Shown piece by piece: positions 46,801 to 57,068 of a stretch of DNA of 64,000 nucleotides (position 1 is the first letter of the stretch; each line of letters begins with the position of its first letter). The position numbers and the translations under genes were made by a program. This DNA is from Ehretia macrophylla (lineage: Eukaryota > Streptophyta > Magnoliopsida > Boraginales > Ehretiaceae): assembly GCA_037974665.1 (NCBI GenBank), contig CM075765.1, positions 59,050,247-59,114,246 on the forward strand. The letters are read 5' to 3'. The notes under the pieces are model-generated. The model was not told where the DNA came from. It saw only the letters and a list, made by a program, of their open reading frames with translations, and did no database searches.

Positions 46801-47788
46801 GGAATTGAGAGAAATTGAAAGGAAAGAGAATATGACAAAAGTGATGGCTTTGCAATTTTTTTTGAGCATATGGTCGGCCTTGGGCATACAAATTCAGACT
46901 TTTTGTGTCTTCAAGATGGAATTTTGAAATGTTAGCATGGGCATGAAGCACTTGGTCAAAAATGGTGTGCATTGGGTATGGTTTTGGGGCTATTTTATGC
47001 CTAGTGTCTTGTGTGTGTGTCATAGTTTGTCTATGACTAATTTTTTATGCATTTGTGTCATAGAATTGTCATAGGAATGTTGGGAAATTAGGGAATCTAG
47101 GTAGAATAAAAAAATAGGAATGTTTGTTGATGAGTTGAATTATGAATAGAATAATAGATAGTGGGAAATGTAGGAATAGTTTCGTATTATTTTATTGTTA
47201 GTGGAGTTTGTAGAGAATTTGAATTAGGAATATAATATTGGTTAGTGGATTGTGTAGGATTATTTTAGTGTCTAGTGCTTTGTGTAAGATTCTTTCTTGA
47301 TTAGCGTGGTAGCACGAATTCCTAGATCTAGGGCACGAATTACCAGGTAAGACACGAATTACGAGGTGCAGCACGTATTTCAAGACTAAGGCACATACTT
47401 CAAGATCAGTGCACGAATTCTAATGCTAACACACGCAACCCTAGGTGAATGAACGTAGATCACAATAAGGCACGTAATTCAATGCAATGCACGTAATTCA
47501 AGACATGACTCTTAAACCTAGGTTAAAGCACGCAATTCAAGGTTAATGCACACGAAACGAAGAGACACACGCAAATCAAGGTCTCGCACGTAAATTAAGG
47601 TCATGGCATGTTTATCTAGGTATCGCACGTATATCGAGGATTAGGGCACACAATTCTAGGTTAAGGCACGTATAACGAGGCATGCATAAAAACCAAGACA
47701 GGTCACATAATCCAAGGTCGGTCATATAATTTTAGGTCTAAGGCACGCAAATTGAGGTAGGACACGTTATTCAGGGTCGAGCCTCACA
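43887..47788 (-). repeat. 3' LTR of the LARD-like element
   Basis: TGTCACGCCCCAACCC to GAGCCTCACA on the plus strand. It is longer than the coding copies' LTRs (3.9 against 3.55 kb), in good part because the GCGTGC edge repeats (about 47300-47788) are expanded and a 72-bp unit is duplicated at 44718-44849. No genes; the acidic mini frame is present near 44530-44590. Confidence 0.93.
44718..44849 (-). repeat. 72-bp tandem duplication in the LARD-like LTR
   Basis: The unit with ACCAGTCTTTC.TCCCCGAGG and AACCAAGCGAGAGTACTTA occurs twice, 72 bp apart. It is also duplicated in the other LTR (51508-51640) but single in the coding Tekay LTRs, so it arose in this subfamily before this insertion. Confidence 0.85.
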
Positions 47789-50677
47789 TCCTCCCCTCCT
47801 TAAAAGAATTTTGTCCCGAAATTCATTCTTACTTGTTAAGGTAATTTAGATGGATTCCGACCATTGTTATTTTCCAACTTCGGGTCATCCTTTGCTTTGT
47901 GATCTCTCTTACCACAACGAATTCACTTCCTAGCTTTCTCCAATCATTTAATTCGGTGTGACCCTTACATTTACAGTTCATTTCTTTGAACAACTCTATT
48001 TTCTCCAATTGATCTTATGGTCGAGTTCATTAACTAAGGTTAGAATCTCCAAACATAGTCATCAAAGCTGCACCGGTATTCTAACAATATAACTGTAACT
48101 CCAAAATCATGGCTCATGTTGTATCAATCTCGCATTCATACCTCAAAAGGAATATCACAATAATTCCATGATCCTAGGGTAACATACGCTAATTTCAAGA
48201 TGATAGGTCTATATCCGATTTACATATCATATCTACTAGCTTCAAATTGTTAGCACGTAAGACATACACATGTTATGGATTATTTTCACGAAACGACCCT
48301 ATTTTTAGGAAGAACTCACCAAGCAACTAATCCATCTCAAATCGTCATCTATCGGTAGTTTCATAGTTCTTATCTTGAAGGTACATTGGATTAGTAAATC
48401 TTCTAATGACTAGTCTCCCAATTACAGGCTCTTCTTCACTAATCTCTTTTCCCGGCTTTGTTAACCTTCACGCTCGTAATCAACGGGAAAGACCGTTAAG
48501 ATTCATTAAACTCAAATTCTAAGGTTTATCAAGTATCACCAACAGATTGCCATCGAAATTGCATAGGTAAACTAATCATGTAGCACTAGTTCAACTTTTC
48601 AAGTAAGCTTCATCAGCTTGTGATCCACAATTTATTTCCTTATTCAAGTCTCTATTTTCAAGTCACAAGGCTTCAGAATTTTCTTTTAATCTTATCCAAA
48701 ACTCCTAAGACGAATAGCTTCAACCTCAAATAAACTCCACTCACCTCCATCCAAGGTTACGTCATACTTAAGAAGACAATGGTCCTACTCACTTAGCGAC
48801 CTAGTCATCCCTTTGAACACTTAATGCCCGCCAATATATCTTCAACATTAATGTTACTAAGCTGGGTTCATCGCCATGTAAGTGATATCAATGCTCCACT
48901 AGGTTACCGGCCATACAGCAACAATCCTAGGACTATAAATGGGTACCGAAATGACCGAGCTCATAAAATACTTACACGAGATAACTTCAAGGTTGTATCA
49001 ATATAAGAATTATGACCATGAGGCATCCTTCAACATAATCTAATACAACTTCAAAAGTAATCAACTACTTATTTAGCTATCACTACAAGATTCACCCTCT
49101 ATTCAACAACCACGATTCAAGGTCTACCAACCGCTAGTTTCTAGAAGTGAAACGGTGCACATAAATACGGTTGTTTAATAGTAGTCTCTCGGGTCATTAT
49201 GACTCTAATTCATATCTATCTTAACTATATGAAATCTTACTCTTTTCATTTACATGTTCAACTAGCTAAGAGCATCAAGACTCATCGACCTTAGGTCCTA
49301 GGGTTCACCATGAATCATCATGCATACTCACTATTAGCTATTTAGGATTACTAATCATACCCTAATGACTCAACTTTGTAACCGAATGCTTTAATCTTAT
49401 TTCCATGGTTTATATATTAGGTCCATCGGTAATACTTAGGGATATATGCTTCCTAATATCCTTTAGGGTATCCAAATAACGAGTGTATAGATTGACTTAC
49501 TTGTGTAATTACAACTAAATCCGAGAGGCACCAAATTAATACCATGATTCTAAATATCACCGATATCCAACTTAGGACCTTTGGCAACGTTAGTCATCTA
49601 ATGCATAATTCAATACCTTACACTTCTATCCAACTTAACATTTTAGGTGTAGTTTTCCAAACACGAGTTATAGCTATATGAATTCCTTGGTTCCAACATT
49701 GCTATACCTTGTTACACTAAAGATTCATCAACCTTGTTAAACTCAGTCTCCAAGGTTGCCTACATGTCTTGAGGTTATCCATTGTTAAGTTACTTAAACA
49801 CACTATTCATGCCTTAATAATCTAACCCCTATCGTCAATTTCCACGAATTCATCTCTTAATTTCTAGGTCATGATCTCAACATTTAGTGGACTTGAAACT
49901 CGCTAGTATACAGCATATCAGACTCATCAATGCTTAATTCCAATCAAGTAAGGATTCAATCATTTAAACAATCTATTACACCAATTCAAGATATAAGAAT
50001 TTGATTCAAAAGCATCTCTTAAGTCAACTTCCATTATAAGCATATGAATATATATATATGCTACTCCACATGTCCAATAGTATACTCTTATACCTAAGGA
50101 AAGTTATATATCCTTAACATTTATACTTGAACCGCAATTAGACGAACGGTTTAACAGAATCAAGAACTCTATGGCTATAAAATTGATAACTTAATCACAG
50201 GCATGTGTATTCCAAAGATAAGGAGATAACTTTACCTCAACAATTATACCCGTGCTACACATTTTATACATATGCATATCCAATAATACATACTATCCAT
50301 CGAGTACCTGTGAAGATGCCAAAAATCTCTAACCGAGAATTTTCGTTCTTCTTGCATGAATTCACTTTCCTGAAAGTTCTAATCCTAACTATTTATGTGT
50401 ATAAACAGTCATTCATGGTTATATAACATGCACATGTATCAAGGAAGGAGTATACAAGAATGCATGCATCATTGAGGACGTGTCGGTGTGCATGATACAT
50501 AATGCATATAGTCCATAAAGGCACATAATATTCAATGCACAAAGCAATTAAAGCACATATTAACACATATAAACAAGACATCATAATTACCTTAGGGCTT
50601 CTACCCATGGTCCGAGAGTTGAACCCGACTAATGCCTAGTTACTAAACTAAGCTCTGATACCATTCTAATTATAAGG
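47789..50677 (-). other. Non-coding interior of the LARD-like element
   Basis: 2889 bp, AT-rich, with visibly more C than G on the plus strand. No reading frame exceeds about 75 codons and I recognise no gag, pol or host gene fragment. Only the two ends resemble the Tekay interior: the polypurine tract side (TTTTGTCCCGAAATTC) and the primer-site side (CTACCCATGGTCCGAGAGTT). Conserved length and ends with no coding content fit a packaged non-coding RNA. Its origin is unknown. Confidence 0.85.
50652..50663 (-). other. Primer binding site of the LARD-like element
   Basis: TGGTATCAGAGC on the minus strand, an exact match to the primer site of the inner Tekay copy, 14 bases inside the LTR edge. 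Retention of a perfect site is direct evidence that the element is replication-competent in cis. Confidence 0.92.
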
Positions 50678-53600
50678 TGTCACGCCCCAACCCGGCCTAT
50701 AAAGGTTAGACTAGGGTGTGATCTAAACATTCAAGTCCTTTCAGTACTTAATCGTTCAAGGAGGTTTAGCACTTAACATTTTATCCTAGACTCCAAAATT
50801 TTTCAGAAAACCGGCAGCATAACGGCTGTAATTGGGCTCTTTGGTTTGACCTAGTTCTCTAAACGCCTCAAAATTTACCATCTCAAATTCATTTCCAACT
50901 AAGATTACTACTTACCATCAATTGAATTGCCTATTGGTTATTTCGACGTCCCGTTTGATGTATAACCTAGCATGATACTATGTCTCATTTGTTTATTTAT
51001 CCTCGTTACAAGAGTACCTGTTGATCTTAGTTTAATAGAGAGTACCTGTTTAAGATTGGATAAGTTCATTTACTTTGTCCCTAACTAGTACGTCATAACC
51101 TATGATAGATACTAGCGGTAATAATAGCCAAAAATAATCATAGTAGTGTCTAGCATCAGTCTACTTAATACCAGTACAAACCAAAATTAGACCCCAAATT
51201 ACAACGGGGGCCTTTTACATTAGAGATAACAAGCAACATAAAATAGATAGTCTTCAAGTAGCACAGAGTTCACAAGTAGCCACATTCAAGCAAAGCAAAC
51301 AATGACAGGCAATCACTCCAGGGGTTCATCGATAAGCACGTTGTCCTCGGGCACCTGTACCTGTTCTTTTTCACCTGAGATGATAAAAGAGGGTGAGTCC
51401 TTATGAACTCAGCGAGGGGGAATGAGAAATAGGTTTTGAAACTCATTTTCCGGTTCAACTTATGAAAATCCTTTTACAAGCATGAATATAATAATAATAT
51501 AAAGTAAGGGAACAGAAATACCAGTCTTTTCTCCCCGAGGTTCTCTAGGAACCAAGCGAGAGTACTTACATATAAGTACAGGAACAAGAATACCAGTCTT
51601 TCATCCCCGAGGTTCTCTAGGAACCAAGCGAGAGTACTTATACACGTAGTAAAAGGATACAGTGAGCTTTTGCTCTCAGATCAGTTTTAGAATCAGAAGT
51701 TGTGGCCGACTTCAAATAACCCTAAAACACGCCAGGTGGGTGTACTCCGGATGTACCCCGAAATCCTACGACCCAACTCTCCGAGGGTGGAATGCCAAGC
51801 GAGAGAGGGAATTGGACCATGGTAGTCACGGTAGCACCGGCAAGCCCTATGCCGCCCGGCGTGCGTGAAACACTACCATGCCACACTGAAAGGTTGCAAC
51901 CTCGTATGCAATGCACATTTATAACATTTGACATATCACATTAGGAGGACAACAAAGTAGGTCGCCTCCGAGCAGTTATAAGATCGCACGTTGTCAAGTA
52001 GTCAAACAAGGCACGATAAGACAAGTAATTTCACTTGAAAGGCATATAGAGCCAGATGAACATTAAACGGGCAGCCATGTAACACATGCAATTCAAGTCA
52101 TATAACTCATTTCGAAGTCCACGTAATCAAGTGATACGATTATTCAACATGCAACAACATCTACGTGGGTTTGGTTGCAAGAAAAGCTTATTTGACAACA
52201 TGCAATGGTCAAAATCACATTCGAAGTTATAAGACATTTACGGGCAGCCCAGTAAGCATATAATTTCCACAAAATAGCCACATGATCAACACTTAACAAG
52301 ACTACCTAGCCATTAGGGTTTCCATTTCATGCTTAACCGTGTGATTAAACCCTAAGTCAACTCAAAATCATTCTCAAGTCATGCATCATTCAATTCAAAC
52401 ATCTTCAAGTACTCAAAACAGTCCACACAACATCCCAACACCACAATTCCAAGCAATTAGTACCACAAGAGAGGTTACAACAATTTTCCAAGCATATAAC
52501 TAAATGAAACCCTTACTGCAATAGGCTGTTTTCTCACAATCAATAGGATAATCAAACAATCCCCAAATCCAGTGAATAAGATGTAAAATTAAAGCTTAAG
52601 AAGTTAACTAAAATCAGAAACAAACCTTGCATCAACTGGAGTTCAGGATCATTAGATATAGCCAAAACAGTGAGATAGCACAAAACTGTCCAGATTTGCA
52701 CACATTTCGATAATTGACGTTTTGGAGGTCCTTAGGGTCAGATTCAGCCTTAGTCCATTTCTAACAAAAATTTCCAGAACTGAAAAATCTAGCATCACAC
52801 CAATTTTCATGCATTTTGGACATCACTAACTAAGTAAAATCTGATTCGTTCTACAAGGTCAGTGCATCTGCCAAAACCTGCTTCATTTTTCCAGATTTCC
52901 AGATTTGGACACATTTTAAAGATTTGCCATTTTGAGGACCCTAGAGTCAAAATTAGCTTCGGCCTATTTCTGGGAAAAATGTTCAAAAATGTCCAAAATA
53001 GTCACTTACCAATTTTCAAGCATTTTCAACATCATTTTCCTAGCCAAACTTACCTCGAAACAAAATGCTCAGAGAGCTGTCAACAATTCGACTTCACCTA
53101 GCATCATTTTCAAGCCAAGATCTTGCCATGCATGGTTGTTTAAGCTTATGAACGAACATATAACTCAATTACATAAGCAAATACACACATTTATGAGCAT
53201 GCATGTGGATTTTTGAAGAGTTTTCAAAAGGTTTTAGCTCTCACCTTAGCAATCAACCACAAAGATGCTCAAAAACCTTGTTGGAGCTCAAATCTTATCT
53301 TTTCCTTTGCCTAGCCGAAATCCCAACTAGCTTTTCTCTATTTTTCCTAGCTTAGTGATCAATCTCTTAGCACATGCATGAGGTTAGAACATGAAGAAAA
53401 GAAATGGATGCCAAGAAGCTTACCTAGGCCGAATAGAGTCTTCAATGCACATGCATGTGTGATTTTTACTTCCTAGCTAGCTCGGTTAAGGTTCTTTGCT
53501 TGTGGCTTGCTTGGTTTAGCTATAGTGTGAAGAAGAGAAGCTATGGAGGTAGAGAACTCAGCCAAAACCAAAATGGAGAGAGAAAATGAGAGGGAAGTGA

Positions 53601-54583
53601 GAGAAATTGAAAGGAAATGAGAGAATATGACAAAAGTGATGGCTTTGCAATTTTTTTTGAGCATATGGTCGGCCTTGGGCATACAAATTCAGACTTTTTG
53701 TGTCTTCAAGATGGAATTTTGAAATGTTAGCATGGGCATGAAGCACTTGGTCGAAAATGGTGTGCATTGGGTAGGGTTTTGGGGCTATTTTATGCCTAGT
53801 GTCTTGTGTGTGTGTCATAGTTTGTCTAGGACTAATTTTTTATGCATTTGTGTCATAGAATTATCATAGGAATGTTGGGAAATTAGGGAATCTAGGTAGA
53901 ATAAAAAAATAGGAATGTTTGTTGATGAGTTGAATTATGAATAGAATAATAGATAGTAGGAAATGTAGGAATAGTTTAGTATTATTTTATTGTTAGTGGA
54001 GTTTGTAGAGAATTTGAATTAGGAATATAATATTGGTTAGTGGATTGTGTAGGATTATTTTAGTGTCTAGTGCTTTGTGTAAGATTCTTTCTTGATTAGC
54101 GTGGTAGCACGAATTCCTAGATCTAGGGCACGAATTACCAGGTAAGACACGAATTACGAGGTGCAGCACGTATTTCAAGACTAAGGCACATACTTCAAGA
54201 TAAGTGCATCGATTCTAATGCTAACACACGCAACCCTAGGTGAATGAACGTAGATCACAATAAGGCACGTAATTCAATGCAATGCACGTAATTCAAGACA
54301 CGACTCTTAAACCTAGGTTAAAGGCCGCGGTTCAAGGTTAATGCACACGAAACGAAGAGACACACGCAAATCAAGGTCTCGCACATAAATTAAGTTCATG
54401 GCATGTTTATCTAGGTATCGCACGTATATCGAGGATTAGGGCACACAATTCTAGGTTAAGGCACGTATAATGAGGCATGCACAAAAACCAAGATAGGGCA
54501 CGTAATCCAAGGTCGATCATATAATTTTAGGTTTAAGGCGCGCAAATCGAGGTAGGACACGTTATTCGGGGTCGGGCCTCACA
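50678..54583 (-). repeat. 5' LTR of the LARD-like element
   Basis: TGTCACGCCCCAACCC to GGTCGGGCCTCACA. Carries the same 72-bp duplication and the same expanded GCGTGC edge block (about 54090-54583) as its partner. No gene. TSD copy TCAAG follows at 54584. Confidence 0.93.
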
Positions 54584-54639
54584 TCAAGTGCATGAATTTC
54601 TCAATCCGCCTCTGCTTGGAAACTGCAGGTACTTATTTC
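54584..54639 (-). pseudogene. Outer Tekay gag, short piece between two insertions
   Basis: On the minus strand this matches positions 27-82 of the left-edge gag (the KYVP.VS..R.IE.FMHLN region). It lies between the LARD-like target duplication and the copia LTR. Together with 43886 and below it shows that both elements landed in the same gag gene, about 50 bp apart in the original sequence. Confidence 0.9.
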
Positions 54640-55742
54640 TGTTAGAGATATGCCCTAATGCTACATATTTGGATGACATATATTGGGGCATTTTGACATT
54701 TACTTATGGCATTAGTGTTTATATGTTCGTTTACATATTGACATAATTAGGACATTCATATTCTCCTTCTTTATGTGTATGAATGAGTCCCTAGTATTTT
54801 CATTAGAGAAATGTATTCTAAAAGCGTTTAGAATATGTTGGCGTATTTCTTTAATATGATAAATACTTAAAGTATTCATAGTCCTTAGATTATTTGATCG
54901 GGACTTTAATAATCAATTACGGACTATCACATGTGTTGTTACCTTTGATTAATATAGAGATATTAATGATAAAGGATGGTGAGCCACGTGCCATAACAGC
55001 ATAGCGATGCGACTTACAAACATGTGGATGACTATTAGTTGAATAGATCATTGAATGTGACGTGAATAACAAATTACATGACTTTGGATTAATAATTTGT
55101 TAATCGTTGCGATTGTGCATGTAATCCTTAGACTTGAGACATTACGGTTGTCATATGTATTAGGGTTTGATTCTAGCGTTTGGACAATGATTGTTTCGAC
55201 AAACGAGATGAGATACGTCCTCTCGCAGTTTCCTTCGTCTGGTATAGCGATTGACAAGTAGTGGTCAAGAGAGGATCCGTTAACCTCCGACGTGAGGCGA
55301 TGTCCTATGCGATCCAAGTTTGGTTGTTGAATGAGGAAGTCCTTGGCCAAGGCATGAATGATGGAAATGGGTTTTTCCATATGTCATCTCTCATTCCACC
55401 ATTTGGATCTATGTATCGTTTCGAGTCTATGAACTTAATCGGATCATGGTTCTTGCTCGACGGGACAATTAATGGAAGGATTGGATTGTACGATAATCGG
55501 CGACCATAAATAGATTCACTTGAATAAGATTTCATTACTTTATAAACTGTCTTGATACGTTGGTAGCTAGAACGTCACTCAAGAACTCTGAGGGTGTTTT
55601 GAGAATGACGGGAGACATTCTCTAAACAAATCGAATAGCTCGATTAACATTGAAAGTGTTCAACGTTTCTTCAGTGCTATATAGTAGTGAATCTAGAAAG
55701 TCACACACAATAGAGCATGGTGAATGTTTTTTCTATTGAGCT

Positions 55743-56088
55743 TGTTTTAGTTTCTCTTAAATTGTTAAAGTGTTAACAATTGCGTTTATTTTCTCTTGAA
55801 TTGTTAAAGTGTTAACAATTCGTTTAGTTTCTCTTGAATTATCAAATTGTTAATAATTCATCTACTTTCTCTTGAATTGTTAAAGTGTTAATAATTGCGT
55901 TTAGTTTCTCTTGAATTATTAAAGTGTTAATAATTCGTTTATTTTCTCTTGAATTATTAAAGTGTTAATAATTGTGTTTAGTTTCTCTTGAATTGTTAAA
56001 GTGTTAACAATTATATTTTGTTTCTCTTATATTGTTAAGGAGTTAACAATTGTGTAATTGTTAAGGAGTTAACAATGGTGTAATTGAC
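55743..56088 (+). repeat. Minisatellite of nine tandem hairpins (units ~38 bp) in the copia LTR
   Basis: Each of the first seven units reads approximately TTTAGTTTCTCTTG followed by an inverted repeat with arms AATTGTTAA and TTAACAATT around AGTG. Two shorter units with GGAG loops follow. Some units have arms AATTATTAA and TTAATAATT: the central G and C of the two arms have changed together to A and T. One unit (near 55875-55896) has the G arm with the T arm, a pair that could still form G-U in RNA; in the other LTR the same unit has C. A second copy of the whole block is at 63312-63657. Confidence 0.93.
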
Positions 56089-56239
56089 CTTTTAAAAGTT
56101 ATTGGGGTCAATATGCAATTATTATTAAGTGTTGGGGCTAATGTGAAAATATGAAAAGGTTGTTTTCATAATTTCAACTAATTGTGATTAGGTTGAATAT
56201 TTAAATACATTAGTGGAAAAATACTACAATAAAAGAAAC

Positions 56240-56267
56240 AAAAGATGACAAAGGTTTGTCATCTTTT
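56240..56267 (+). repeat. Perfect 13-bp inverted repeat in the copia LTR
   Basis: AAAAGATGACAAA and TTTGTCATCTTTT are separated by GG. A weaker inverted pair with AACCTT / AAGGTTGTC arms follows (56283-56320), and a 6-bp pair TGACAA / TTGTCA lies at about 56363-56378. The same row is at 63809-63836 and after. This could form stems in the transcript near its end or act as a small-RNA source; neither is shown. Confidence 0.8.
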
Positions 56268-57056
56268 CTTTTCTAACAAAGAGACAACACAACCTTAATT
56301 CAAGGAAGGTTGTCTTCTCTTTTATTTCAAAAGGAGACAAGAATAAGAAAAGAGGGAAAAAGATGACAAAGCTTGTCACCTTCTATTCTCTCCACACGTT
56401 GGAGAAAGAAAGAAAGATGAAGAAAAAGAATTGTCTTCATCATCAACCAAGAAAAAGAGTTGTCTTCATCTATCTCTCTCCTCAAGCCTCCATGGCTGAA
56501 AAAAAATTAGAGAAAAACGCAGCAAGAAGAAAGAAAAGAAAAAGGATTTTCTTCTTCTTCATCTTGAGAGAACCATGGCTGAAAAATGAAGGTGAACTAG
56601 ATGAACTTGTCTTCTCTTCTTGTTCATAAAAACGTAGCCAAAGAAAGGGAGAAGAAGGAAATGGTTTTGCTCTCTTCCTCACAAACAAGCTCATAAATCT
56701 TCCATGGTTATCTAGCACAAAACAACCACGGAAATGGAGAAGCCATTCTTTGCTCGTGTGGACGGACTAGAGCTCTTGTATTTTCAAGAGGAGGTATCTT
56801 CCATCAAGTGTGCAAAAATTCAGATCTATGGCTTCCATGAGTTGTCTACAAGAGGTATACTCTTCTACTATCTCTTGTCAATATATATACTTGCTATATA
56901 TATGTTTTGCATATGTTAATCACATGATATCAAGATTAGAGTTTCATATGAACATCATGCTTTGAATTCCAGAAATTTTTGAATGTCATGTTTCGCTTCC
57001 GCTCGATTCTTAGCTAGATGATGTTTATAGCTCTAAAATATATGAGATCCTTCAAG

Positions 57057-57068
57057 TGGTATCAGAGC
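57057..57068 (+). other. Primer binding site of the copia element
   Basis: TGGTATCAGAGC, initiator-Met type, two bases after the LTR end. It is intact although the coding region is not. Confidence 0.92.

Larger units (their letters stand above)
43887..54583 (-). mobile_element. LARD-like non-autonomous Tekay-family element (10,697 bp), minus strand
   Basis: Two LTRs (43887-47788, 3902 bp; 50678-54583, 3906 bp) with Tekay termini flank a 2889-bp interior that has no gag or pol. The target duplication is TCAAG (43882-43886 and 54584-54588). The interior keeps the polypurine tract (47789-47801) with about 20 further bases like those of the coding copies, and at the other end the primer site (50652-50663) with about 75-100 bases of leader. 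The LTRs differ by about 1-2% by eye, unevenly spread. Termini, primer site and polypurine tract match the Tekay elements, so I infer it uses their proteins in trans. Confidence 0.93.
54640..57054 (+). repeat. 5' LTR of the copia element (~2415 bp)
   Basis: The start is fixed by the second copy at 62209. The end (CCTTCA at 57054) is set by the primer site two bases further on, because the second LTR's end is outside. It contains the hairpin minisatellite (55743-56088), a strong 13-bp hairpin (56240-56267) and AG-rich tracts (56340-56660). Frames of 60-110 codons on both strands are identical in both LTRs, but that only reflects LTR identity; I do not call them genes. TATAAA at about 55548 and ATAAATA at about 55506 are possible promoter elements. 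Confidence 0.9.

Noticed and set aside
47802-50650. Captured host gene inside the LARD-like element
   Set aside because: I found no frame over about 75 codons, no recognisable motif and no exon-like structure. A search could overturn this.
55048-55535. Frames of 76-110 codons in the copia LTR, identical in the second LTR (62617-63104)
   Set aside because: Three frames overlap on both strands of one segment, so at most one could be real. Identity between LTRs is expected after transposition and is not evidence of selection.
56363-56919. Frames of 60-90 codons with Lys/Arg-rich or hydrophobic products in the copia LTR
   Set aside because: Low-complexity AG-rich sequence inside an LTR and overlapping frames on both strands; no recognisable domain.
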